Origin: Parabacteroides gordonii MS-1 = DSM 23371
Lineage (GTDB): Bacteria > Bacteroidota > Bacteroidia > Bacteroidales > Tannerellaceae
DNA length: 64,000 nt
Direction of reading: 5' to 3'
Assembly: GCF_000969825.1 (NCBI RefSeq)
Contig: NZ_KQ033920.1
Location: forward strand, 124,001-188,000
The notes below the pieces were generated by a model. The model was not told the DNA's origin. It worked only from the letters and a program-made list of their open reading frames with translations, and did no database searches. Position numbers and translations under genes: made by a program. Below are positions 34,701 through 44,628 of the stretch, piece by piece; the stretch's first letter is position 1, and each line of letters begins with the position of its first letter.

Positions 34701-35115
34701 TTTCGACGAACATTGGGATTTCTTCCGTGAAGAAGGTAACTCGTTGGGTGCAAATCTAGATGCTTATTATCCCAAGCCCATATTTAATAGTAATAGTTTG
34801 ATTGCAGATCGTAACCATCAGACACAAACCCGTTATTTGCAAAACGGAGCTTATCTTCGTATGAAGAATATCCAATTGGGTTATACATTCCCGAAAAAAT
34901 GGATGAATACTATAAAGATTCAATCTTTGCGTGTGTATGTTTCCGGTGATAACTTGCTGACATTTACTAAAATGGCTAAAATGTTCGACCCCGAAACGGT
35001 GGATGGACGTGAATGGTGGGACACCGATACAAATCAATCTTCTAAAACCGGTAACAACGGTAAGGTATATCCGCTATCAAAGGTTATTTCTTTTGGTATA
35101 AACGTTAACTTCTAA
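31795..35115 (+). CDS. SusC/RagA-type TonB-dependent outer-membrane transporter 3
   Basis: A 1106-residue importer. The signal peptide is VAFALLFLFSAAPSKA after a longer basic start (MTLNMNRENFRGMKNW); ATG 31807 is an alternative start. An extra 40 residues precede the regulatory-like domain (IIKGVVKDATGETVIGANVS). DEVVVVGFGSQKRVNLTGAV leads into the plug (FNIRGVGSIGSG, PLVLIDGMEGDM, NPQDIENISVLKDAAASSIY) and the barrel. It is a different subfamily from SusC 1 and 2: the VVGFG and NLTGAV form matches the classic SusC/RagA group. SusD 3 follows by 13 bases. Confidence 0.95.
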   Translation: MTLNMNRENFRGMKNWNVAFALLFLFSAAPSKADTGKGSIALNPTIKESAGMPVSQQSERIIKGVVKDATGETVIGANVSVVGSTNGTVTDIDGNFSLKVPAGATLKISFIGYKDVNVKVTNQQSLNIVLEDDSQALDEVVVVGFGSQKRVNLTGAVSTVKAEALEARPVTNVSQALQGVVPGLNFSVPIGGGELDNNMKFNIRGVGSIGSGSKAEPLVLIDGMEGDMNALNPQDIENISVLKDAAASSIYGSRAPFGVILITTKSGKEGRVSVNYNNNIRFSDPTKVPNMMNSYDFARYFNEASGNGGGSGIFGQEVMDRIIAYQKGEITDGTVANNSGNWQEYGGANANTDWFQEHYRHWTPSHEHNISVNGGSEKIKYMLSGNFMDERGLLKHSDDSFKRYSMNAKINATLTKFLTVNYTSRWIRNDYDKSYYQNGLFFHNLARRWPSIPVTDPNGHYMEGSEIIQLEDGGRDKTQKDDFTQQLQMIIEPVKNWRITVEGNMKTVETFRNYNVPLVYRYNDRNEPVPMKFDEGHYAGVTEAYESANKRNFYTVNAFTDYTYETKSGHYIKGMVGFNSELNRYRGISASRKGLITGDVPSLPTAVDDMQNNGEINEWATAGFFGRINYNYKERYLAEVNLRYDGTSRFIGDQRWGVFPSFSLGWNVAKEDFWGDLNQYVSTLKLRGSWGELGNQNTTSLYPFYPNMDIKTKDGEWLVNGQKPTTAVMPGMVSDMLTWERVRSWNVGVDFGALNNRLTGSFDYFNRKTLDMVGPAPELPVILGADVPKINNADMESYGFELEVSWRDRIGNVNYGIKGVLSDARQKVTRYPNATDDFSNWYAGKMSGEIWGYTTIGIAKSQQEMDAYLATLPNGGQDAIGSGWGAGDIMYADLNGDGKIDGGAGLLSDSGDKSIIGNSTPRYNYGITLDAEWKGIDISMFFQGIGKREVEVGGPYFWGAVSNEWQSAGFDEHWDFFREEGNSLGANLDAYYPKPIFNSNSLIADRNHQTQTRYLQNGAYLRMKNIQLGYTFPKKWMNTIKIQSLRVYVSGDNLLTFTKMAKMFDPETVDGREWWDTDTNQSSKTGNNGKVYPLSKVISFGINVNF

Positions 35116-35128
35116 ATAGAATATAGAG

Positions 35129-37174
35129 ATGAAATATATAAAGAATAATATCATAATTGCGTGTATGGCGGTCGGTATGTTGTCGTTGGGAGCATGTAAT
35201 GACTTCCTTGACAGAGAACCGCTTGATAAAGTAACAGCAGAATCTTATTTGAAAAGTGAAGGTGATCTGGCTGCATTCGCTATCAAGCAATACGAAATAC
35301 TCCCAAATGTAGTCAATCAGTATAGCGTAGGACCTATTGGATTAGGTGATGACCATACGGATAACCAGGCGAAAGCCAATGGTGAGTTGAAATATTGGCA
35401 ACCCGGTCAATGGCGTGTAAGAGAAAAAGAAGAAAAAGAAGAATTGAAGGATCAGGAGTGGAGCTTTTACCGGATCAGAGCTTTTAACTTTTTCTTCCAA
35501 CAGGTTTTACCGAAATATGAAGCTGGGGAGATTCAAGGAGTGAAAGCTAATATTGACCAGTATATCGGTGAAGTTTATTTTCTGAGAGCTTACGAATATT
35601 TCAAGCGTTTGAAAATGTTCGGCGATTTTCCAATCGTAACCGATGTGTTGGTTGATGAAAGGGAAATGTTGGTGGCTGCCAGCCAGCGCCAGCCGCGTAA
35701 TAAAGTGGCACGTTTTATCCTTGAAGATTTGGACAAGGCTATCGGTCTGTTGAGCAACGATATAGGTAATAAAAACCGTATCACTCGCGATGCTGCATTA
35801 TTATTCAAGTCGAGAGTGGCTCTGTATGAAGCCAGCTTCGAAACTTATCATCGCGGAACTCCCCGTGTTCCTGGAGAAGCCGGATGGCCAGGTGCTATGA
35901 TGGAGTATAATAGTGGTTTTTCAATCGATCTGAATCAGGAAATAACCTTCTTTACCGATCAGGCAATGGCAGCTGCTAAAGAGGTGGCCGATAAGATTAC
36001 GCTAACTTCCAATTCAGGTCAGAATACTCCCAATACAGGTCAGACTGCAGGTTGGAATCCTTATTTCGAAATGTTCGCCGCAATGGACATGAGTAGCTAT
36101 AGCGAAGTGATTATGTGGCATAGCTTTGATGCAGGAGTAAATGTGGGTAATGCTATTATGAAATATGCATTGACAAGCGGTAGTAATACCGGATTGACCC
36201 GTGGATTTGTGGAATCTTTCTTAATGAAAAACGGTTTGCCTATTTATGCAAGTGGATCAAATTACTCAAAGATCGATTCGACATTAGATTTGGTGAAGAA
36301 AGACCGCGACGGCCGTTTGCAGTTGTTTCTGGCCAGTGAACATTCTATCCGTTCTGTATATACGGATGCAGATACTAGTAAATATCTGGGAGTACCTAAT
36401 ATAATTGATATAACAGAGCAGCGTAAAGTTACAGGATATACAGCTCTGAAAGGAGTGAACTATTCGTATGATGCCGACAATTTGCCGAGCGGAACATCTG
36501 AAGAAAGTGGTGCAATCATTTTCCGTGGAGTAGAAGCTTATTTGAATTATATCGAAGCATCTTGCCTGAAAAATGGTGGTAATTCGATTGACGGAACAGC
36601 ACGTAGCTATTGGAAAGCGATACGCGAACGTGCCGGCGTTGATACGGATATCGACAAGACGATTGCTGCGACCAATTTGAGCATGGAGAACGACTGGGGT
36701 GTCTATTCAGGTGGTGTAGCTGTCTCTTCCATCATGTATAATATTCGTCGTGAACGCCGTTGCGAATTTATGTGGGAAGGTATGCGTTGGGATGACTTGA
36801 TCCGTTGGCGTGCGCTTGACCAGGTGAAGGACTATATTATCGAAGGATGTAATTTCTGGGATAATATGTATAAAGCAGAAAGATTCTTTGACAAAGCTGC
36901 CAACGAATCTAAATTGGTTCCGGCAGGTACTCCTGGTAAGGTTGCCAATGTGTCGAGCAAAGAAAAGAGCGGAAAATACCTTCGCCCTTATCAGGTTGTA
37001 GAAAACAACAATGGTCTCTACAACGGTTACAACTGGATGAAGGCTAATTATCTGCATCCGATCTGTATTACACACTTGCGCATTTCTGCTAATGATCAGA
37101 ATAATGTTACAACATCACCGATCTATCAGAATCCTTACTGGCCGATCGAACCGAATCAGTCGCAATTAGAATAA
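35129..37174 (+). CDS. SusD/RagB-type surface nutrient-binding lipoprotein 3
   Basis: A 681-residue surface lipoprotein, larger than the other two SusD proteins here. The lipobox LSLGAC places the lipid on C23. The N-terminal RagB-type half has DFLDREPLDKVTAESYLKSE and IGEVYFLRAYEYFKRLKMFG; the C-terminal half has AYLNYIEASCLKNGGN and RRERRCEFMWEGMRWDDLIR, which is the hallmark of the family. It pairs with SusC 3. A strong hairpin follows at 37211-37245. The ligand is unknown, and no enzyme gene adjoins. Confidence 0.94.
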   Translation: MKYIKNNIIIACMAVGMLSLGACNDFLDREPLDKVTAESYLKSEGDLAAFAIKQYEILPNVVNQYSVGPIGLGDDHTDNQAKANGELKYWQPGQWRVREKEEKEELKDQEWSFYRIRAFNFFFQQVLPKYEAGEIQGVKANIDQYIGEVYFLRAYEYFKRLKMFGDFPIVTDVLVDEREMLVAASQRQPRNKVARFILEDLDKAIGLLSNDIGNKNRITRDAALLFKSRVALYEASFETYHRGTPRVPGEAGWPGAMMEYNSGFSIDLNQEITFFTDQAMAAAKEVADKITLTSNSGQNTPNTGQTAGWNPYFEMFAAMDMSSYSEVIMWHSFDAGVNVGNAIMKYALTSGSNTGLTRGFVESFLMKNGLPIYASGSNYSKIDSTLDLVKKDRDGRLQLFLASEHSIRSVYTDADTSKYLGVPNIIDITEQRKVTGYTALKGVNYSYDADNLPSGTSEESGAIIFRGVEAYLNYIEASCLKNGGNSIDGTARSYWKAIRERAGVDTDIDKTIAATNLSMENDWGVYSGGVAVSSIMYNIRRERRCEFMWEGMRWDDLIRWRALDQVKDYIIEGCNFWDNMYKAERFFDKAANESKLVPAGTPGKVANVSSKEKSGKYLRPYQVVENNNGLYNGYNWMKANYLHPICITHLRISANDQNNVTTSPIYQNPYWPIEPNQSQLE

Positions 37175-37210
37175 TTCCATAGGTTTAGTCATCAACATAA
37201 AGTGATGTGG

Positions 37211-37245
37211 AAAGGTTTCCTCCTCTGTGAAGAGGGGGAGCCTTT
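37211..37245 (+). terminator. Hairpin after SusD 3
   Basis: AAAGG (37211-37215) pairs with CCTTT (37241-37245), and the inner ten bases to 37226 pair with 37231-37240 with three wobbles, a bulge at 37216 and a GTGA loop. The tail is A-rich rather than T-rich, so it may stabilise RNA instead of ending transcription. Confidence 0.6.
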
Positions 37246-37319
37246 AAAAAATACCTATTGAACTATATGATATGATTTTGTTTAATTATTCAGTATCAAA
37301 CTTTTAAAAATTGAATGTT

Positions 37320-37757
37320 ATGAAAAAGACAAAAGTTTTAATGTTATTACTTTCTTTCTTTGTATGTGGTGTTTGCTTTGCAACTCCGCAGAATATGGAA
37401 GAAGTAACGGATGGTAATAATTCCAGTGTAGCAAGTACAACTTATAAAGTTAGTTTTATTGAGAGATCTACAACTGGACAAGATGTTTCAGTAGCAGGAC
37501 CTTTTTATATGGCTTCGTATAAAGATGATACCGGTTCACATGATTTTAACCATGATGGAATTGCAGATGTAGGGGCTAATGGGGTTGTATCGTTTTATAC
37601 ATATAAGGAGTCTAGTCAGACTGTTGTTCAAATTCTTGTCGATAATGGTCGTGTAACCTATGTACTTGGTACTTCTGGCGGTACTTATACACTTCCTCCG
37701 ATTACATCGAATACAACGATCACTATTATTTATCAATTAGGTAGCGGAGGAAATTGA
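37320..37757 (+). CDS. Exported protein of unknown function, 145 residues
   Basis: I do not recognise this protein. The start is ATG 37320 (MKKTKVLMLLLSFFVCGVCF); a TTG three codons earlier is less likely. A signal peptide ends near CFA. The mature part is all-beta and Ser/Thr/Gly-rich: TTYKVSFIERSTTGQDVSVA, VVSFYTYKESSQTVVQILVD and TYVLGTSGGTYTLPPITSNT. A segment DFNHDGIADVG resembles a calcium-binding loop of EF-hand or dockerin type, although only one copy is present. It follows SusD 3 after a hairpin. Confidence 0.65.
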   Translation: MKKTKVLMLLLSFFVCGVCFATPQNMEEVTDGNNSSVASTTYKVSFIERSTTGQDVSVAGPFYMASYKDDTGSHDFNHDGIADVGANGVVSFYTYKESSQTVVQILVDNGRVTYVLGTSGGTYTLPPITSNTTITIIYQLGSGGN

Positions 37758-37790
37758 TTTTTTACTCTTGGTTTATGTTCCACATTCTTT

Positions 37791-37810
37791 CGACATTGGT
37801 TCAAATGTCG
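37791..37810. promoter_or_regulatory. Short dyad before the second HU-like gene
   Basis: CGACATT (37791-37797) pairs with AATGTCG (37804-37810) around a 6-base centre, 64 bases before the start codon. It could be an operator or a weak terminator of the upstream gene. Confidence 0.4.
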
Positions 37811-37874
37811 TGCTTGAATGCCTTCTCATTTTGAAATACTATGTATTTTAGTTATAACTTTAAATTTATTTATC

Positions 37875-38324
37875 ATGGCAATATTAATTAGAGCAATCCA
37901 GCGTGCTAATCCACGGGATAAGGATGCTCCGAAGAAATGGTATGCCGTTCAGAACTCCACCGGATTGGTCCCGGAAACGAAAGTGGCTGAACTCATTTCC
38001 GACGAGACGACTCTGAATCCGTCGGAAGCGTTGATGTCTATCCGCCAACTCCGGAAGATAATCGAACGTTTGATGGCAGACGGGCATAGTGTAAAACTCG
38101 GTGACTGGGGTACGTTTTCTCCATCCGTTAACAGCAAGGGCAAGGATAAGAAAGAAGATCTGAAGGCTACGGATATTAATGCTGTAAATATTAATTTCCA
38201 GCCCGGTGAAGAATTAAAGGCTGCTATGCAAAAAGTGGACTTTATATGGATCGACAAACTAATTGAAGGTAAGACGAATACTGGCGGCGGTTCAGGAGAA
38301 GATGATCGTCCGGTTATTGAATAA
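37875..38324 (+). CDS. Second HU-like DNA-binding protein with the same acidic tail
   Basis: A 149-residue HU/IHF-fold protein from ATG 37875 (MAILIRAIQRANPRDKDAPK). The core reads KVAELISDETTLNPSEALMS, IRQLRKIIERLMADGHSVKL and GDWGTFSPSVNSKGKDKKED, with the phylum's HU-like pattern. The tail is TNTGGGSGEDDRPVIE and its last nine residues are identical to those of the HU-like protein at 4430-4885, although the bodies differ widely. No helicase or primase adjoins this copy. It ends with a strong terminator and is followed by the 22 bp repeat array. Confidence 0.85.
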   Translation: MAILIRAIQRANPRDKDAPKKWYAVQNSTGLVPETKVAELISDETTLNPSEALMSIRQLRKIIERLMADGHSVKLGDWGTFSPSVNSKGKDKKEDLKATDINAVNINFQPGEELKAAMQKVDFIWIDKLIEGKTNTGGGSGEDDRPVIE

Positions 38325-38350
38325 TACTTATTTTCTGAATGAAAAAGACT

Positions 38351-38381
38351 CCTCTTCGGGTTTTCCGGAGGGGATTTTTTT
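38351..38381 (+). terminator. Intrinsic terminator of the second HU-like gene
   Basis: CCTCTTCGG (38351-38359) pairs with CCGGAGGGG (38365-38373), with a GTTTT loop and a run of seven T after one A. Confidence 0.85.
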
Positions 38382-38397
38382 ATCTCTTTTAGTAAGA

Positions 38398-38617
38398 TGA
38401 AGAAGTCATTTCCGAAACATGAAGAAACAAACTCCGAAACTTGAAGAAGTTTGTTCTGAAACATGAAGAAGTTTTTTTCGGGACTTGAAGAAGTCGGCTT
38501 TGTGAGATGAAGAAGTTTGCTTCGTGAGATGAAGAAGTTTGCTTCGTGAGATGAAGAGGTCGGCGCTGTGAGATGAAGAAGTCAGCACCATGTGATGAAG
38601 GACTTATATAAAGAAGA
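38398..38617. repeat. Ten-unit 22 bp tandem repeat array
   Basis: The motif TGAAG begins at 38398, 38420, 38442, 38464, 38486, 38508, 38530, 38552, 38574 and 38596, always 22 bases apart. The best-kept units (38508-38551) read TGAAGAAGTTTGCTTCGTGA plus GA. Outer units drift in their second half while TGAAGAAG stays. There are no spacers, so it is not a CRISPR array. Confidence 0.9.
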
Positions 38618-38646
38618 GCCGGAAGTAACATTTACTCCCGGCTCTT
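38614..38646 (-). terminator. Terminator of the beta-galactosidase gene
   Basis: AAGAGCCGG (38614-38622) pairs with CCGGCTCTT (38638-38646), with an inner AGTAA/TTACT stem. It lies 24 bases past the beta-galactosidase stop on the minus strand. Confidence 0.75.
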
Positions 38647-38669
38647 CCGGTATCTGTCGGAATATAGGA

Positions 38670-41789
<3,120 letters not shown>

Positions 41790-41802
41790 TTAATATGTTT
41801 CA

Positions 41803-44118
41803 TTATTTCACTATTATTTCATCAATATAGACCCAGGTACCCTGTCCGGGACGGGTATGGCCTTCGGGGCATTTGCCGGGGTTTTTCAGGTCTACTTTCA
41901 GGTAACGACCGGAAGTCTTCAGGTTGTCGAATAGCTGGTCTTCGATGCGGATGCCTTCGCGGAATATCTGTTCCGGTGTGAAGCTGCGTTCTGCTATCGA
42001 CGTGAATGTCTTGTTATCGTTGGAGACGGACACCGTTATTTTCGCCGGGATATGCGCCCCCATTCCGTAGTTGGTGATGCAGCCGAGTGTTATCTGTTGT
42101 ATGTCCGTTTCTTTTCCCAGGTCTACCGTGAAGCCGGCATCCGTATCGTACCAGCCGCACCATTCGAAATCAGACTGTTTGTCGCTGCCACGGAGTCCGT
42201 TTGTCAGGCGGTAGGTTTGTCCGTTGCTGTCCGTTACCGGGCGTGCGGTCGCTTTGTTCCAGTGCAGCGGTAAGGTCAGTGTTTGGCCTTTCTGTTCGCC
42301 GTTGGCAAAGGTGGCGGCTTTGATCGTCAGGTCGTTTGTGATAACCAGTGAATCCTGGTAGAGGGCAGAGGTGGCCTGCGGTTCGCTGCCGTCTGTCGTG
42401 TAGCGCACTTCCATGTCCGGACGGATGCAGGTGAGGGCTACTTTCAGGGTGTCGTTGTCTCCCGTCACCAGGTGGTCGAGGTTGAACATCGAACGGGCAT
42501 AATTCACTCCCATATAGTCGTAATGGCAAGCCAGTTTATCCAACCGTTTGAGGAAGCCGGGCCAGTCTTTGGCGTCTTTTCCCGACCAGGCGATTTCTGC
42601 CAAGGCAGCCAGGCGGGGGAAGAGAAGGTATTCGACATCGTTGGCCGAGGTACAGAATTCAGTCCACATACAGCCCTGTACGCCCATCAGGTTTTCAGCC
42701 ACCTTCGGATCCCAGTCCGGTTGTACCGGCTCGTATTTATAAACGTTTTCCAACGTGTTGTTGCCGAAATAAGTACGCGGTTCGAACCATTGCGGGCCCT
42801 GGTAACGGATCAGGTAGAGTACGCGGGCAGGTGTCATGATGAAACGGTGTCCCAGTTGTCCGGCCTTGTATCCGGCGGTACCGAGTCCCTGCCAGCCGAG
42901 GATGATCGCGTCGTCGGGTATTTTGCTGTTGGTTAGTTCGTCCCAGCCGATCACCTGCCGGCCTTTACTTTTCACGTAGTCGGCCATGCGGTTCATAAAA
43001 TACCCCTGTAACTCTTCGATGTCCGTAAAGCCTTCCGCTTTCATACGGGCCTGGCAGAGCGGGCATATTTTCCAGTATCTCTTGGATGCTTCGTCGCCTC
43101 CCAAATTGATGTATTGCGAGGGGAAGAGAGCCATCACTTCGTCGAGTACATCCTGAAGGAAAGAGAAAACCTTGTCGTTGCCGGCGCAGTAGACGATCTC
43201 AGCCGCATGCCCTCCCATACCGGGTATGACGCGGATAGGGTCTTTCACCACCGGGCAGGCCAGTTCGGGGAAAGCCGCCAGCGATGAGTTGGTATGTGCC
43301 GGCATCTCTATTTCGGGGATGATCTCGACTTGCCGTGCATGGGCGTAGGCGATGATCTCTTTCATATCTTCCTGTGTGTAGAAACCGCCTACAGGTGTCG
43401 GTTCGCCGGCTTTTGCGTTTTTGCGTTGGGAGAAGTCCTTTTCGCGTTCCACACGCCAGGCACCTATTTCCGTCAGCTGCGGATATTTCTTTATTTCCAG
43501 ACGCCATCCGTTGTCGTCCACCAGATGCAGGTGGAGTTTGTTCAACTTCAACATTGACATGCAATCGATAATTTTGACCACATTCTCTTTGGGGATAAAA
43601 CAACGGGACACGTCCAACAGCAGGCCGCGATATGGGAAACGAGGGCTGTCCTGAAGGGTCAGTGCCGGTACGTTCCATTGAACATTGAGTACCTGTTCCT
43701 TACTTTCTATAGTGGAGGGTAGAAGTTGGCGGATAGACTGTGTGGCATAGAAAAAACCGCCGTTGTCTGCTGCTTTAACAGAGATCAGGGAAGGGGTTAT
43801 TTCCATTTTGTAGCTTTCGGCCGCCAGCGTCGTATCTGTGGAGAAAACGATAGAGGCGGAAGTGTCGGATGCCCCTATTCTTACAGTAGGAGTGAATCCT
43901 GCGGAGGTCGTGAACAAGTTGGCTAACAATTCGGCAACAGGTTGTTGTTCCTGGTTCTCCACCTGGATCACGGTGTGTTTGCTGAATGCGAAATGGCCGT
44001 TGCCGGATGTCTGCTGTTCCGGTTGTGGGATGATGTTTATTTCTGACGAACCGGAGGTTGTGCATCCGGTAGCAAGCCAGATAAAAAAGAAAAAGAATAA
44101 GAGCTTGTCTTTTTTCAT
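41803..44118 (-). CDS. Glycoside hydrolase family 20 beta-N-acetylhexosaminidase lipoprotein
   Basis: A 771-residue lipoprotein enzyme; the lipobox is WLATGC with C19 lipidated. A GH20 N-terminal domain (about 25-155) precedes the TIM barrel (FPYRGLLLDVSRCFIPKENV, LHLHLVDDNGWRLEIKKYPQ). The catalytic pair is D342-E343 in NLGGDEASKRYW. A chitobiase-like C-terminal domain (VRYTTDGSEPQATSALYQDS) and a discoidin-like domain (about 650-771) follow. It cleaves terminal GlcNAc or GalNAc and heads the operon with the GH2 enzyme. It is divergent from the hybrid regulator and likely under its control. Its own -7 box and a triple repeat lie upstream. Confidence 0.94.
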   Translation of the reverse strand: MKKDKLLFFFFFIWLATGCTTSGSSEINIIPQPEQQTSGNGHFAFSKHTVIQVENQEQQPVAELLANLFTTSAGFTPTVRIGASDTSASIVFSTDTTLAAESYKMEITPSLISVKAADNGGFFYATQSIRQLLPSTIESKEQVLNVQWNVPALTLQDSPRFPYRGLLLDVSRCFIPKENVVKIIDCMSMLKLNKLHLHLVDDNGWRLEIKKYPQLTEIGAWRVEREKDFSQRKNAKAGEPTPVGGFYTQEDMKEIIAYAHARQVEIIPEIEMPAHTNSSLAAFPELACPVVKDPIRVIPGMGGHAAEIVYCAGNDKVFSFLQDVLDEVMALFPSQYINLGGDEASKRYWKICPLCQARMKAEGFTDIEELQGYFMNRMADYVKSKGRQVIGWDELTNSKIPDDAIILGWQGLGTAGYKAGQLGHRFIMTPARVLYLIRYQGPQWFEPRTYFGNNTLENVYKYEPVQPDWDPKVAENLMGVQGCMWTEFCTSANDVEYLLFPRLAALAEIAWSGKDAKDWPGFLKRLDKLACHYDYMGVNYARSMFNLDHLVTGDNDTLKVALTCIRPDMEVRYTTDGSEPQATSALYQDSLVITNDLTIKAATFANGEQKGQTLTLPLHWNKATARPVTDSNGQTYRLTNGLRGSDKQSDFEWCGWYDTDAGFTVDLGKETDIQQITLGCITNYGMGAHIPAKITVSVSNDNKTFTSIAERSFTPEQIFREGIRIEDQLFDNLKTSGRYLKVDLKNPGKCPEGHTRPGQGTWVYIDEIIVK

Positions 44119-44171
44119 TTGATATATTGTTGTGTTAACATTTCCTTGTTATGTTTCCTGGTATCTAGCTG

Positions 44172-44179
44172 CAAATTTA
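44172..44179 (-). promoter_or_regulatory. -7 box for the GH20-GH2 operon
   Basis: CAAATTTA on the plus strand is TAAATTTG on the minus strand, a perfect TAnnTTTG 53 bases before the GH20 start. No -33 element; a triple repeat occupies that place, as at activator-dependent promoters. Confidence 0.55.
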
Positions 44180-44208
44180 GAGGTATGCGCTGGTGGAGAT
44201 GTCCGGTA

Positions 44209-44235
44209 TTGTACAAAAATGTTCAATATTTGTCC
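44209..44235 (-). promoter_or_regulatory. Triple direct repeat, candidate activator site of the GH20-GH2 operon
   Basis: TTGTAC at 44209, ATGTTC at 44219 and TTGTCC at 44230, at steps of 10 and 11 bases. The cluster sits 30-56 bases upstream of the GH20 -7 box on one helical face, where an AraC-type HTCS output domain would be expected to bind. Confidence 0.45.
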
Positions 44236-44284
44236 AGAATAAGGGGATAAGCTTGTTTTTTAGGCGTTTCAGGGTGGGTGTTTA

Positions 44285-44596
44285 GTTCCGCAAGAACTCA
44301 TGCCATTTGATAATAGACAAAGATATAAAAAGATTTATTTACACAAAGAGACTTTTCTTAGTCTTTATAAGACAGGCTATTATTTCATGTCTCTATTCCG
44401 TTGTAATTAAGAATACCTTAGTACGGAATTTGTACAACAACTAATACCCCCCCCTGTTTTATGCTCTTAAATAGGGGGTAATGGTTGGAAATTTATGGTT
44501 GAATATCTACCTGTAAACTACCGGACGGTTCTTAACCCATTTTAATGTATTAATATTCAGATAGCTAACTATAAATGGCATGAGTTCTTGCGGAAC
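44285..44596. promoter_or_regulatory. Candidate invertible promoter segment (inverton) between the glycosidase operon and the HTCS gene
   Basis: The 24 bases at 44285-44308 (GTTCCGCAAGAAC...CCATTT) are the exact reverse complement of 44573-44596. The arms enclose 264 bases without a gene and with one good promoter, on the minus strand (separate entry). As assembled it faces the GH20-GH2 operon. Inverted, its -7 box would lie at 44556-44563, giving a leader of about 58 bases to the HTCS start codon. The arms share a 13 bp core with those of the segment at 10235-10677. Confidence 0.85.
44318..44347 (-). promoter_or_regulatory. Leftward promoter inside inverton 2
   Basis: On the minus strand, TTTG (44347-44344), 18 bases, then TATCTTTG (44325-44318), a perfect TAnnTTTG with slightly short spacing. 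As assembled it points toward GH20. Confidence 0.6.
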
Positions 44597-44628
44597 GATG
44601 TTATTAACGTACTAAACAAGCCTTTAAG

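Larger units (their letters stand above)
38325..38669. other. Convergent intergenic region: two terminators around a 22 bp repeat array
   Basis: In order: the HU-like terminator at 38351-38381, ten repeat units at 38398-38617, and the beta-galactosidase terminator at 38614-38646. Minus-strand ORFs of 60-80 codons read across the array are a by-product of stop-poor repeats. Confidence 0.7.
44119..44628. other. Divergent control region between the glycosidase operon and the HTCS gene
   Basis: From left: the GH20 -7 box (44172-44179), a triple direct repeat (44209-44235), and the invertible segment (44285-44596) with its promoter. The HTCS start codon follows 32 bases after the right arm. Confidence 0.75.

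Noticed and set aside
38398-38617. CRISPR array
   Set aside because: Units abut with no unique spacers of 30 or more bases.
38389-38631. 80-codon minus-strand Ser/Phe-rich ORF
   Set aside because: It reads through the 22 bp array; because 22 is not a multiple of three, all frames cycle and stay open only because the units lack stops.
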